From Verrucomicrobiia bacterium (lineage in GTDB: Bacteria; Verrucomicrobiota; Verrucomicrobiia; Limisphaerales; UBA1319), in NCBI GenBank assembly GCA_017880715.1, contig JADGRT010000018.1:1-15889 (forward strand): a stretch of 15,889 nt of DNA, given 5' to 3'. Numbering within the stretch: the first letter of the stretch is position 1; every line of letters starts with the position of its first letter. The notes below the pieces were generated by a model, which had not been told where the DNA came from, ran no database searches, and worked only from the letters and a program-made list of their open reading frames with translations. Of the stretch, positions 6,637-12,591 are shown in pieces. A program made the position numbers and the translations under genes.

Positions 6637-7413
6637 ATGATCATTTTGAAGAATGATCGGGAAATCGCAGCCATGCGGGTGGCGGGGCGGGTGGCCGCCA
6701 GGGTGCTGGACGATGTGGCAAAGAAAGTGGCTCCCGGCTTGACCACCCGGGATTTGGACGAGTACGCGGCGGCCCAGATCAAAGCCTACGGAGCACGGAG
6801 CGCTTTTTTAGGTTATCGGAAATATCCGTGTCATATTTGCATCTCGGTGAACGAGGAAGTGGTGCATGGGTTGGCGGGTGGACGCCGGTTGGCGTTTGGA
6901 GACATTGTGAGCCTCGATGTGGGGGTGGTTTGCGACGGTTTTATCGGGGATACAGCCCGGACGGTGGCGGTCGGCGGGAGTGACATGCGGGTGCAGAAGT
7001 TGATGGATGTCACCGAACGCGCGCTCAACGATGGGATGGCCCAGGCGGTGCCTGGAAATCGGGTGGTGGATATTTCGCGGGCCATCCAAACCCGTGTCGA
7101 GGGCCAGGGTTTTAGTGTGGTGCGGGAATTTGTCGGTCACGGAGTTGGACGATCGGTCCACGAAGAACCGCAGATCCCCAATTACGTGGATGGCAAACTA
7201 TCGCCGCGGTTGCGTCCGGGCATGACCCTGGCGATCGAGCCGATGGTCAATGCCGGGGTGGCGGCGGTAAAGATTTTGAGTGACGGATGGACAGTGGTGA
7301 CGCAAGATGGGAAACCTTCGGCTCATTTTGAGCATACGATATTGGTGACCGATGCCGCGCCGGAGATTTTAACGTGCCTCGATCAGACGCCATCCGGGTT
7401 GAAGGACGGGTAG
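6637..7413 (+). CDS. map: type I methionine aminopeptidase
   Basis: The 258-residue protein removes the N-terminal Met from nascent chains. All five metal ligands of the family can be placed: D94 (VSLDVGV), D105 (FIGDTAR), H168 (FVGHGVG), E201 (AIEPMV) and E232 (HFEHTI). The substrate-contacting H77 is in EEVVHGL. The N-terminus MIILKNDREIAAMRVAGRVA matches family starts and a GGAG lies 8 nt upstream. It is the short type Ia form with no zinc-finger N-terminal extension. The last 40 nt are shared with infA in another frame, so map and infA are probably translationally coupled. Confidence 0.97.
   Translation: MIILKNDREIAAMRVAGRVAARVLDDVAKKVAPGLTTRDLDEYAAAQIKAYGARSAFLGYRKYPCHICISVNEEVVHGLAGGRRLAFGDIVSLDVGVVCDGFIGDTARTVAVGGSDMRVQKLMDVTERALNDGMAQAVPGNRVVDISRAIQTRVEGQGFSVVREFVGHGVGRSVHEEPQIPNYVDGKLSPRLRPGMTLAIEPMVNAGVAAVKILSDGWTVVTQDGKPSAHFEHTILVTDAAPEILTCLDQTPSGLKDG
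7362..7365 (+). promoter_or_regulatory. ribosome binding site inside map that decides the infA start
   Basis: GGAG lies 8 nt upstream of GTG 7374 and within the map coding frame. It supports GTG 7374 as the infA start, which otherwise would be doubtful because it overlaps map by 40 nt. Confidence 0.55.
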
Positions 7414-7592
7414 TTGAAGTTCTGCCGAACACGATGGTTCGGGTGGAATTGCCCAATGGGCATCGGATTATAGCATTTGTCTCGGGTCGGATGCGGTTGC
7501 AGTTCATCCGCTTGGCGGCCGGAGATCAGGTAACTGTGGAAATGTCGCCTTTCGATTTGTCGAAAGGTTGCATCGTTCAACGCAACAATTAG
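7374..7592 (+). CDS. infA: translation initiation factor IF-1
   Basis: The 72-residue OB-fold protein matches IF-1 end to end: SDAIRVEGRVVEVLPNTMVR, VELPNGHRIIAFVSGRMRLQ, FIRLAAGDQVTVEMSPFDLS and KGCIVQRNN. The length equals that of the family. IF-1 occupies the A site of the 30S during initiation. The start is GTG 7374 because the conserved DAIxVEG block begins five residues in. It has GGAG 8 nt upstream and overlaps the end of map by 40 nt. The C-terminal YRYK/YRxR end of many IF-1 proteins is replaced by QRNN. Confidence 0.95.
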   Translation: MPRSDAIRVEGRVVEVLPNTMVRVELPNGHRIIAFVSGRMRLQFIRLAAGDQVTVEMSPFDLSKGCIVQRNN

Positions 7593-7600
7593 GTGAGAAA

Positions 7601-7714
7601 ATGAAAGTGCGCGCATCAGTGAAAAGGCTGTGCGAACATTGCAAAATCGTTCGTCGCAAGGGTGTCATTCGAGTCATTTGCTCGAATGCGCGCCACAAGC
7701 AACGGCAGGGTTAA
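7601..7714 (+). CDS. rpmJ: 50S ribosomal protein L36, zinc-binding form
   Basis: This 37-codon gene reads MKVRASVKRLCEHCKIVRRK then GVIRVICSNARHKQRQG. That is the standard L36 with its zinc ribbon: C11, C14, C27 and H32. L36 binds 23S rRNA near the base of the stalk and helps in late 50S assembly. An SD-like AGGTGA precedes ATG 7601 by 4 nt. The position infA-rpmJ-rpsM is the usual order at the spc-alpha junction. Because the four ligands are intact, this is the zinc-dependent C+ form, whereas S14 and S4 in the same cluster are zinc-free. Confidence 0.96.
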   Translation: MKVRASVKRLCEHCKIVRRKGVIRVICSNARHKQRQG

Positions 7715-7729
7715 GCAGTAAAACGTATT

Positions 7730-8125
7730 ATGGCACGTATTTTAGGTGTAGATATTCCTGGTGAAAAGCGCATCGATATCGCGCTACGCTATGTTTATGG
7801 CATTGGGCCCGTCAACGCGTTGGAGGTTTTGGAGCGGGCCAAAATCAATCCCAGCGTCCGGGCCAAGGATCTGAACGAGCAGCAATTATCCCAGATTGTG
7901 AATGCCATCCAGGCGGGCAAGTATGTGATCGAGGGCGATCTGCGCCGCGAGATTGGCTTGAACCTCAAGCGACTGCAAAGCATCAAGTGCTATCGCGGTA
8001 TTCGCCACTTGCGGAACCTGCCAGTTCGAGGCCAGCGCACGTCCACGAATGCGCGCACTCGCAAAGGTCCCCGTAAGACGGTCGGCGTCGTTCGTAATCC
8101 GAACGCCAAAACTGGTATCCATTAA
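7730..8125 (+). CDS. rpsM: 30S ribosomal protein S13
   Basis: The 131-residue product has the S13 N-terminal ARILGVDIPGEKRIDIALRY and YGIGPVNALEVLERA. The helix-two-turn-helix region follows around IEGDLRREIGLNLKRLQ, then the hallmark CYRGIRHLRNLPVRGQRTST and NARTRKGPRKTVG. S13 lies in the 30S head, contacts the P-site tRNA and forms bridges with L5 and 23S rRNA. The tail VVRNPNAKTGIH is a few residues longer than in the common 118-125-residue proteins. ATG 7730 has no SD (context AACGTATT). It begins the alpha-operon part of the cluster. Confidence 0.97.
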   Translation: MARILGVDIPGEKRIDIALRYVYGIGPVNALEVLERAKINPSVRAKDLNEQQLSQIVNAIQAGKYVIEGDLRREIGLNLKRLQSIKCYRGIRHLRNLPVRGQRTSTNARTRKGPRKTVGVVRNPNAKTGIH

Positions 8126-8130
8126 TTGTT

Positions 8131-8769
8131 ATGGCAGACGAAAGCAAGATTTCCAAACCCGTTTCCAAGAAAGAAGCGAAACCCGAAGCGGCGACCGCGG
8201 AGAAACCCGCCAAGGCGGCGGGTGAAGCCAAGGCCGCCAAGAAAGCTCCGCCGGCTGGCGAAGCTCCCGCGGCCGCAGCGCCTGGTGGAGCCGCGCCCGG
8301 AGCGCCCGCGGGCGCGGCACCGGCCGCCGGCGCCGTGATCAAATCGGTGGCGCCTACAGCCGCCGAATTGCTGGCCGATGACATGGCGACCAAGAAAATC
8401 GTCAAGGTCAAAGGCGCCAAAAACATCATTTCTGGAATTGCCAACATTCTGGCCACGTTCAACAACACCATGGTGTCGATTACCGACATGCAAGGGCACC
8501 TTATATCCTGGTCAAGCGCCGGCCGCGTTGGCTTCAAAGGATCGCGCAAAAGCACGGCCTTTGCCGCACAGCAGGTGGCGCAGGATGCCGCCCGGCAGGC
8601 GATGTCCCATGGCATGCGGGAGGTGGAAGTGCGTGTCAAAGGCCCCGGCTCCGGCCGCGAGTCCGCGATCCGCGCTCTGCAAACCATCGGCCTGGAGATC
8701 ACCACGATTAAGGATATGACGCCCGTGCCGCACAACGGATGCCGGCCGCGCAAGAAGCGGCGCGTGTAA
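8131..8769 (+). CDS. rpsK: 30S ribosomal protein S11 with about 85-residue Ala/Pro/Lys N-terminal extension
   Basis: The S11 core starts near residue 86 (ATKKIVKVKGAKNIISGIAN) and continues ILATFNNTMVSITDMQGHLI, FKGSRKSTAFAAQQVAQDAA and RQAMSHGMREVEVRVKGPGS. It ends with IKDMTPVPHNGCRPRKKRRV. S11 sits on the 30S platform by the Shine-Dalgarno helix. The protein totals 212 residues against a usual 125-130. The extra N-terminus is almost entirely Ala, Pro, Lys, Glu and Gly, including an Ala/Gly/Pro run near residues 43-67. ATG 8131 has no SD, and internal ATG 8383 (residue 85) also lacks one. I keep the long form because the extension follows rpsM by 5 nt and leaves no gap in coding density, but the start is uncertain. 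Confidence 0.93.
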   Translation: MADESKISKPVSKKEAKPEAATAEKPAKAAGEAKAAKKAPPAGEAPAAAAPGGAAPGAPAGAAPAAGAVIKSVAPTAAELLADDMATKKIVKVKGAKNIISGIANILATFNNTMVSITDMQGHLISWSSAGRVGFKGSRKSTAFAAQQVAQDAARQAMSHGMREVEVRVKGPGSGRESAIRALQTIGLEITTIKDMTPVPHNGCRPRKKRRV

Positions 8770-8807
8770 GAGGTATGACCGGAAAACTTTTTTGGCAACT
8801 GTAGATT

Positions 8808-9416
8808 ATGGCTCGATATACTGGACCTCGTCTTCGCATTAGCCGCCGGTTTGGCGTCGCCATTTTTGGCGCCTCCAAATACCTGGAGCGGAAAAACTAC
8901 GGCCCCGGCATGCATGGCCCCAAGTCGCGGCGGAAGAGCAGCGATTATGCTCTGGGGCTGATTGAAAAGCAGAAGCTGCGTTATTATTACGGCTTGATGG
9001 AACGGCAGTTCCACAACGTTTATGAGCGCGCCCTCCACCGTCGCGGTGTCACGGGCTTGACCATGCTGGAAATTCTGGAAACCCGTCTGGATAGCGTGGT
9101 TTACAATTTGGGCTTCGGCAACACCCGTGCCGGCGCCCGCCAATTGGTGGCGCACGGACACATCAAGGTAAACGGCCGGAAGGTTAATGTGCCTTCGTTT
9201 GCGCTGCGGGTTAACGATGTGGTGGAGGTCAAGGATTCGACGGTTTCGCGGCAGTTGGCCGGCCGGAGTCTGGAGCTGTCCACCAGCCGCAACGTGCCGG
9301 GCTGGCTCACGCTCAGCAAGGAATCGTTCAAGGGCGTCGTGGTGCGGGTTCCGTCCCGCGAAGACATCCAGCCCATCGCCAACGAGCAGACGGTAGTCGA
9401 GTTTTATTCCCGATAA
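8808..9416 (+). CDS. rpsD: 30S ribosomal protein S4, zinc-free form
   Basis: The 202-residue protein opens MARYTGPRLRISRRFGVAIF. It has the family block SDYALGLIEKQKLRYYYGLM and ERQFHNVYERA, then the S4 RNA-binding domain (ETRLDSVVYNLGFGNTRAGA, RQLVAHGHIKVNGRKVNVPS), and ends IANEQTVVEFYSR. No Cys cluster is present in the N-terminal 40 residues, so it is the C-minus form. S4 nucleates 30S assembly and represses the alpha operon in Escherichia coli by binding a pseudoknot in the rpsM leader. Here the longest structured spacer of the cluster lies just after this gene, before rpoA. ATG 8808 has no SD (GTAGATT). Confidence 0.97.
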   Translation: MARYTGPRLRISRRFGVAIFGASKYLERKNYGPGMHGPKSRRKSSDYALGLIEKQKLRYYYGLMERQFHNVYERALHRRGVTGLTMLEILETRLDSVVYNLGFGNTRAGARQLVAHGHIKVNGRKVNVPSFALRVNDVVEVKDSTVSRQLAGRSLELSTSRNVPGWLTLSKESFKGVVVRVPSREDIQPIANEQTVVEFYSR

Positions 9417-9422
9417 ACCATA

Positions 9423-9445
9423 GGCCGGCTCCGGGAGGAGCGGCC
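9423..9445 (+). promoter_or_regulatory. stem-loop 1 of the rpsD-rpoA spacer (GNRA-type loop)
   Basis: GGCC (9423-9426) and GCTCC (9428-9432) can pair with GGAGC (9437-9441) and GGCC (9442-9445), leaving one bulged G at 9427 and a GGGA loop of the GNRA class. Nine G-C-rich pairs make this stable. No U-tract follows, so termination is unlikely. It starts 6 nt after the rpsD stop. Confidence 0.6.
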
Positions 9446-9458
9446 AGGCGATTATACG

Positions 9459-9492
9459 GGACCGGGCGAGGTCGGGAATGCTCGCCAGGTCC
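9459..9492 (+). promoter_or_regulatory. stem-loop 2 of the rpsD-rpoA spacer
   Basis: GGACC (9459-9463) pairs with GGTCC (9488-9492), and GGCGAG (9465-9470) with CTCGCC (9481-9486). One G-A mismatch (9464/9487) separates the two helices, and the loop GTCGGGAATG is ten bases. Eleven perfect pairs in a 34-nt span make it the strongest intergenic fold of the cluster apart from the terminator. The rpoA SD (about 9509-9514) lies 17 nt downstream and is left free. Role not known: candidates are S4-type feedback, an RNase III-like processing site, or a stability element. Confidence 0.6.
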
Positions 9493-9519
9493 AGATTGAA
9501 ATTGCCGGAAAGGATAACC

Positions 9520-10533
9520 ATGCCAGTTCGATTAGGTCGATTTGAAATGCCCAAGCGGTTGACCAAAGATGAGGCCACCGCCACGGAATTATACGCGAAG
9601 TTTTTCGCCGAGCCGTTTGAAACCGGCTATGGCCACACCATTGGCAACTCGTTGCGCCGGGTGCTGCTGTCTTCTCTGGAAGGCGCGGCGATCACCTCGG
9701 TGAAAATCGAGGGTGCCATGCACGAATTCACCGCGGTGGACGGCGTCGTGGAGGACGTGACCGACATCGTATTGAATCTTAAAAAGGTGCTGTTCAAGGC
9801 GCACTCGCGGGAGCCCCAGTTGCTGCGGGTTTCCGTGAACAAGGAAGGCCCCGTGCTGGCCGGCGATATCGAGGTTAACCAGAACGTCGAGCTGGTGAAT
9901 CCCAAACAGCTCATTTGCACCCTCGATCGCAAGAAAAAATTCGAGATGGAGCTCGAAGTCAAGGTGGGCCGCGGCTTCTGTCCCGGCGAAGAAAACAAGA
10001 AGCTGGACCAGCCCATTGGCGTGGTGGCCATCGATTCGCTCTTTTCTCCCGTGACGCGCGTGCGTTATGCGGTGGAGAGCGCTCGCGTGGGGCAGCGCAC
10101 CGATTACGACCGGCTGCTGCTGGAAGTCTGGACGGACGGCCGCATCTCGCCCGATGACGCGCTAACCCAAGCCTCGGCCATTTTGCAGCACCATCTGGAT
10201 GTGTTTGTCGGCTACGACAAGAACGCGGTGGAATTTGAAGAGGTGGTCGAGAAGCAGGATGACGAGCACGCTCGCATGCGCAAGCTGCTGGGCATGAGCG
10301 TCAATGAAATCGAATTGAGCGTTCGGGCAGCCAACTGCCTGAACAACGCCAACATCACCACCGTCGGCCAGTTGGCAATGAAAACCGAGTCCGAAATGCT
10401 CAAGTACCGGAACTTCGGCAAAAAGTCGCTCAACGAGATTAAAGAAAAACTATCCGGCTTGAGCCTGGCTCTGGGCATGAAAATCGAGCCCGAGCTGTTG
10501 GAACCGGTAAAAGAAGAACGAACCGCCAAGTAA
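9520..10533 (+). CDS. rpoA: DNA-directed RNA polymerase subunit alpha
   Basis: The 337-residue protein has both alpha domains. The N-terminal assembly domain (about residues 1-235) contains AEPFETGYGHTIGNSLRRVL and LLSSLEGAAITSVKIEG, and later TRVRYAVESARVGQRTDYDR. The C-terminal domain (about 256-322) contains ELSVRAANCLNNANITTVGQ and YRNFGKKSLNEIKEKL. R269 here corresponds to the DNA-binding R265 of Escherichia coli, so UP-element contact is likely retained. I chose ATG 9520 because AAAGGA (about 9509-9514) lies 5-6 nt upstream. An in-frame ATG at 9478 would add 14 unrelated residues and lies inside stem-loop 2. It is preceded by a structured 103-nt spacer and followed by rplQ after 11 nt. 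Confidence 0.97.
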   Translation: MPVRLGRFEMPKRLTKDEATATELYAKFFAEPFETGYGHTIGNSLRRVLLSSLEGAAITSVKIEGAMHEFTAVDGVVEDVTDIVLNLKKVLFKAHSREPQLLRVSVNKEGPVLAGDIEVNQNVELVNPKQLICTLDRKKKFEMELEVKVGRGFCPGEENKKLDQPIGVVAIDSLFSPVTRVRYAVESARVGQRTDYDRLLLEVWTDGRISPDDALTQASAILQHHLDVFVGYDKNAVEFEEVVEKQDDEHARMRKLLGMSVNEIELSVRAANCLNNANITTVGQLAMKTESEMLKYRNFGKKSLNEIKEKLSGLSLALGMKIEPELLEPVKEERTAK

Positions 10534-10544
10534 CGACCTTTTCT

Positions 10545-11021
10545 ATGCGACATTTGAAACGAACGGCGAAGTTGGGGCGCACCGGAACGCACCGCAACGC
10601 AATGCTGGCCAACCTCGTCTGCAGTCTGATTAAGCACCACCGCGTGACGACCACGCTGGCCAAGGCCAAAGCCGCCCGTCCGGTGGCTGAAAAAATTCTA
10701 ACCCTCGGCAAGCGGGGCACGATTCACGCCCGACGTCTGGCGGTAGCCCGGCTACACCAGGAGGACGCCGTGCGCGTTTTGTTTAATGAAATCGCGCCCA
10801 CCCAAAAGGAACGGCGAGGCGGATACACCCGCATCGTGAAATTGCTTCCTCGCCAGGGTGACGCCGCCGATATGGCAATTCTGGAATGGGTGGATTTGCC
10901 AGCCCAAACCACGGCGCAAGCCCCCGCTGAGACCGTAGCGCAAGCACAACCCACGGCTGCTTCGAGCGCGCCGACGGAAGCTAAAACCGAGACGCCCGCT
11001 CCTTCGGAAACGAAGCCATAA
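10545..11021 (+). CDS. rplQ: 50S ribosomal protein L17 with Ala/Pro/Thr/Glu-rich C-terminal tail
   Basis: The core (about residues 1-117) is L17: MRHLKRTAKLGRTGTHRNAM, LANLVCSLIKHHRVTTTLAK, AKAARPVAEKILTLGKRGTI, then GGYTRIVKLLPRQGDAADMA and ILEWVDLP. L17 surrounds the peptide exit tunnel. The total of 158 residues exceeds the usual 116-130 owing to about 40 C-terminal residues composed nearly entirely of Ala, Pro, Thr, Glu, Gln and Ser, presumably disordered. ATG 10545 has no SD (CTTTTCT). This is the last gene of the cluster and is followed within 25 nt by an intrinsic terminator. Confidence 0.96.
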   Translation: MRHLKRTAKLGRTGTHRNAMLANLVCSLIKHHRVTTTLAKAKAARPVAEKILTLGKRGTIHARRLAVARLHQEDAVRVLFNEIAPTQKERRGGYTRIVKLLPRQGDAADMAILEWVDLPAQTTAQAPAETVAQAQPTAASSAPTEAKTETPAPSETKP

Positions 11022-11045
11022 CACCGCCCAATAATCTGGAAACGC

Positions 11046-11079
11046 AAACGCCCGTTGGCAACAACGGGCGTTTTTCTTT
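11046..11079 (+). terminator. intrinsic terminator of the ribosomal cluster, possibly shared with the convergent operon
   Basis: AAACGCCCGTTG (11046-11057) pairs perfectly with CAACGGGCGTTT (11062-11073) around a GCAA tetraloop. The T-rich run of 11071-11079 follows, giving 12 bp plus a U-tract. On the other strand the same stem ends in TTT followed by GCGTTT, a weaker tract, so it may also stop the convergent operon, whose last stop codon is at 11078-11080. Confidence 0.92.
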
Positions 11080-11644
11080 AGGCGGTGGCCTTGCGACCAC
11101 GCCGCAATAGTAACCAAAGGCCGACCAGGCAGCCCACCGTGGCAATCAGGATAATCGCGATCAGAGGCACGATAATAGCCAATACCGAGGTCAAGATGGC
11201 TCCCCCCAGCTCCAAGGTGGCCAGCATGGGATTGGCCAGTCCGCCGGTGGCCGCAGTCAGGGCGGCGCGGGCCACTACGGTCGTGGACTGAACCAGGCCG
11301 GCAGTGCCGCCCCCGGCAATCAAGGCCAGACTCCATTTCAGCAAGGGACTGGTGTCGGTGACCAGGGAAGCCGTGACCAGGGTTCCGGCTATCACCGCGG
11401 CGGGAGTGGCCAGAGTGTCCAGAAAATTGTCCACCACCGGCAGGTAATAAGCCGCGATTTCCAGTACCGTGGCGACGGCAAAGGCAATTAATGCGGGATA
11501 CGAGCCGAACCAGTTGAACTCCGGCGCAAGGTGCGCATGGCCCGAGATCGAAGCCAGGCTTAAAACCAACAGGGGGACAAATACGCGAAAGCCACAGGCG
11601 GCGCTTAATCCGATGCCTATCAGAACGCTCAGAAAGATGTCCAC
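11078..11644 (-). CDS. DUF4126 family integral membrane protein
   Basis: From GTG 11644 the 188-residue product reads MDIFLSVLIGIGLSAACGFR, with further family blocks EIAAYYLPVVDNFLDTLATP and ALIAGGGTAGLVQSTTVVAR. These are typical of DUF4126, a membrane family of unknown function. Hydrophobic segments are seen at about residues 3-32, 48-68, 80-97 and 147-180, and the C-terminus (RRGRKATA) is basic. A TTG at 11698 would add 18 polar residues that do not fit the family and would run into mqnA, so GTG 11644 is preferred, although neither start has an SD. It is the last gene of the operon, 43 nt after the mqnA stop, and ends at the convergent terminator. Its role is unknown, and a link to quinone synthesis is only positional. 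Confidence 0.8.
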   Translation of the reverse strand: MDIFLSVLIGIGLSAACGFRVFVPLLVLSLASISGHAHLAPEFNWFGSYPALIAFAVATVLEIAAYYLPVVDNFLDTLATPAAVIAGTLVTASLVTDTSPLLKWSLALIAGGGTAGLVQSTTVVARAALTAATGGLANPMLATLELGGAILTSVLAIIVPLIAIILIATVGCLVGLWLLLRRGRKATA

Positions 11645-11687
11645 AGGCTGACTATCGTCCCGAGCCAGCGAGTCTGCAAGTCCGCTT

Positions 11688-12482
11688 TTATGCCACAAAC
11701 TGCGGGGCGTGTGCCGGGCCGAACCCGTGTTTATTCAATAGCTCGATAAATTTTGCCAAGCCGCGTTTCTCATCCGAGCCGAGATGATAGTGGATATGCC
11801 AGCCGAGGTAATCCTTGCGGAAGTCGCGATCGTAATCGGTGCGGCTGTCGATGATGTGCTCCAGGGTATCCATCCCGAAATCCTTGGCTTCCCGCAATTG
11901 CCGGCGCAGGCGTTCGTTGTCCACCCTGCGTCGCAAAGCCCAGGCGGCATAAACGAAAGGCAATTGCGTCAGTTCCAACCAGGCGGCGCCCAGATCCCAG
12001 GTTTCCTGATCATGGGGTCCCAACAGAAGATTGAGCGCCTGGTCGCCAATCAGGAGCGCGTAATCCGGCAAGGCCGCCGATTCATAGCTAGCCAAGGGTT
12101 TCCACTCAGGGAACAAGCCCATTTCCGCCAGCAGAACGCGAAGGAGTTGGACGCTGGCAAGCGAAGCCGGATCGGCATGAACCACCTGGATTTCCTTCAA
12201 GGGCCGGCGGTGGGCCAGCAGAACGCTTTGCACTTCGCCCAGCGAGGCGATGGCAATGCCGTCGAGCACGTCGCAACTGTCATGCAAAATCACCTCGGTT
12301 ATGCTCACGAGCGCGGCGTCCAGTTCGTTCTGTTGCAAACGGCGGGCCAGTTCGGATGGATGGGCGTAGATGAGTTGTTCTTCGAGGCCGCGGATGAGCG
12401 GGGCCGCGTTCAGATAGGGCACGCAGCCGACCCGGAAGGGCGCCAGCGCCGGATCCAGGTTGCCTTCCCGCTGCCGGGTCAT
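11688..12482 (-). CDS. mqnA: chorismate dehydratase MqnA (futalosine pathway)
   Basis: MqnA converts chorismate to 3-enolpyruvylbenzoate, the first committed step of futalosine-type menaquinone synthesis. With ATG 12482 as start the protein has 264 residues. It carries the family N-terminus FRVGCVPYLNAAPLIRGLE (about residues 16-34), the periplasmic-binding-protein-like block SELARRLQQNELDAALVSI, and the C-terminal LTQLPFVYAAWALRR. The same frame is open further upstream, with other starts at ATG 12542, ATG 12608 and GTG 12647. The added 20-55 residues are polar and unlike the family, and none of these starts has an SD. ATG 12482 has only a weak GGGAA upstream. If 12608 were used, the gene would overlap mqnE by 17 nt. 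Function is confident, start moderately so. Confidence 0.9.
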   Translation of the reverse strand: MTRQREGNLDPALAPFRVGCVPYLNAAPLIRGLEEQLIYAHPSELARRLQQNELDAALVSITEVILHDSCDVLDGIAIASLGEVQSVLLAHRRPLKEIQVVHADPASLASVQLLRVLLAEMGLFPEWKPLASYESAALPDYALLIGDQALNLLLGPHDQETWDLGAAWLELTQLPFVYAAWALRRRVDNERLRRQLREAKDFGMDTLEHIIDSRTDYDRDFRKDYLGWHIHYHLGSDEKRGLAKFIELLNKHGFGPAHAPQFVA

Positions 12483-12591
12483 GGCGCGCTTTTCCCGTTC
12501 GAAACGCGGTCCGGATTCTTCGGCGGTTTCACGCGGGCTCATGCGGAGCTTTGACGGGTCGTCCGCTGAAGTCAGGTTGGCTGGCTGTCCA

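Noticed and set aside
9478..9519. Earlier start (ATG 9478) for rpoA
   Set aside because: It would add 14 non-family residues, lies in the loop of stem-loop 2 and lacks an SD, while ATG 9520 has AAAGGA at a proper distance.
7983..9584. Very long open frame (533 codons) on the - strand opposite rpsK and rpsD
   Set aside because: It is antisense to two certain ribosomal protein genes and its Ala/Gly/Pro-rich part is the mirror of the S11 extension. No domain is recognisable.
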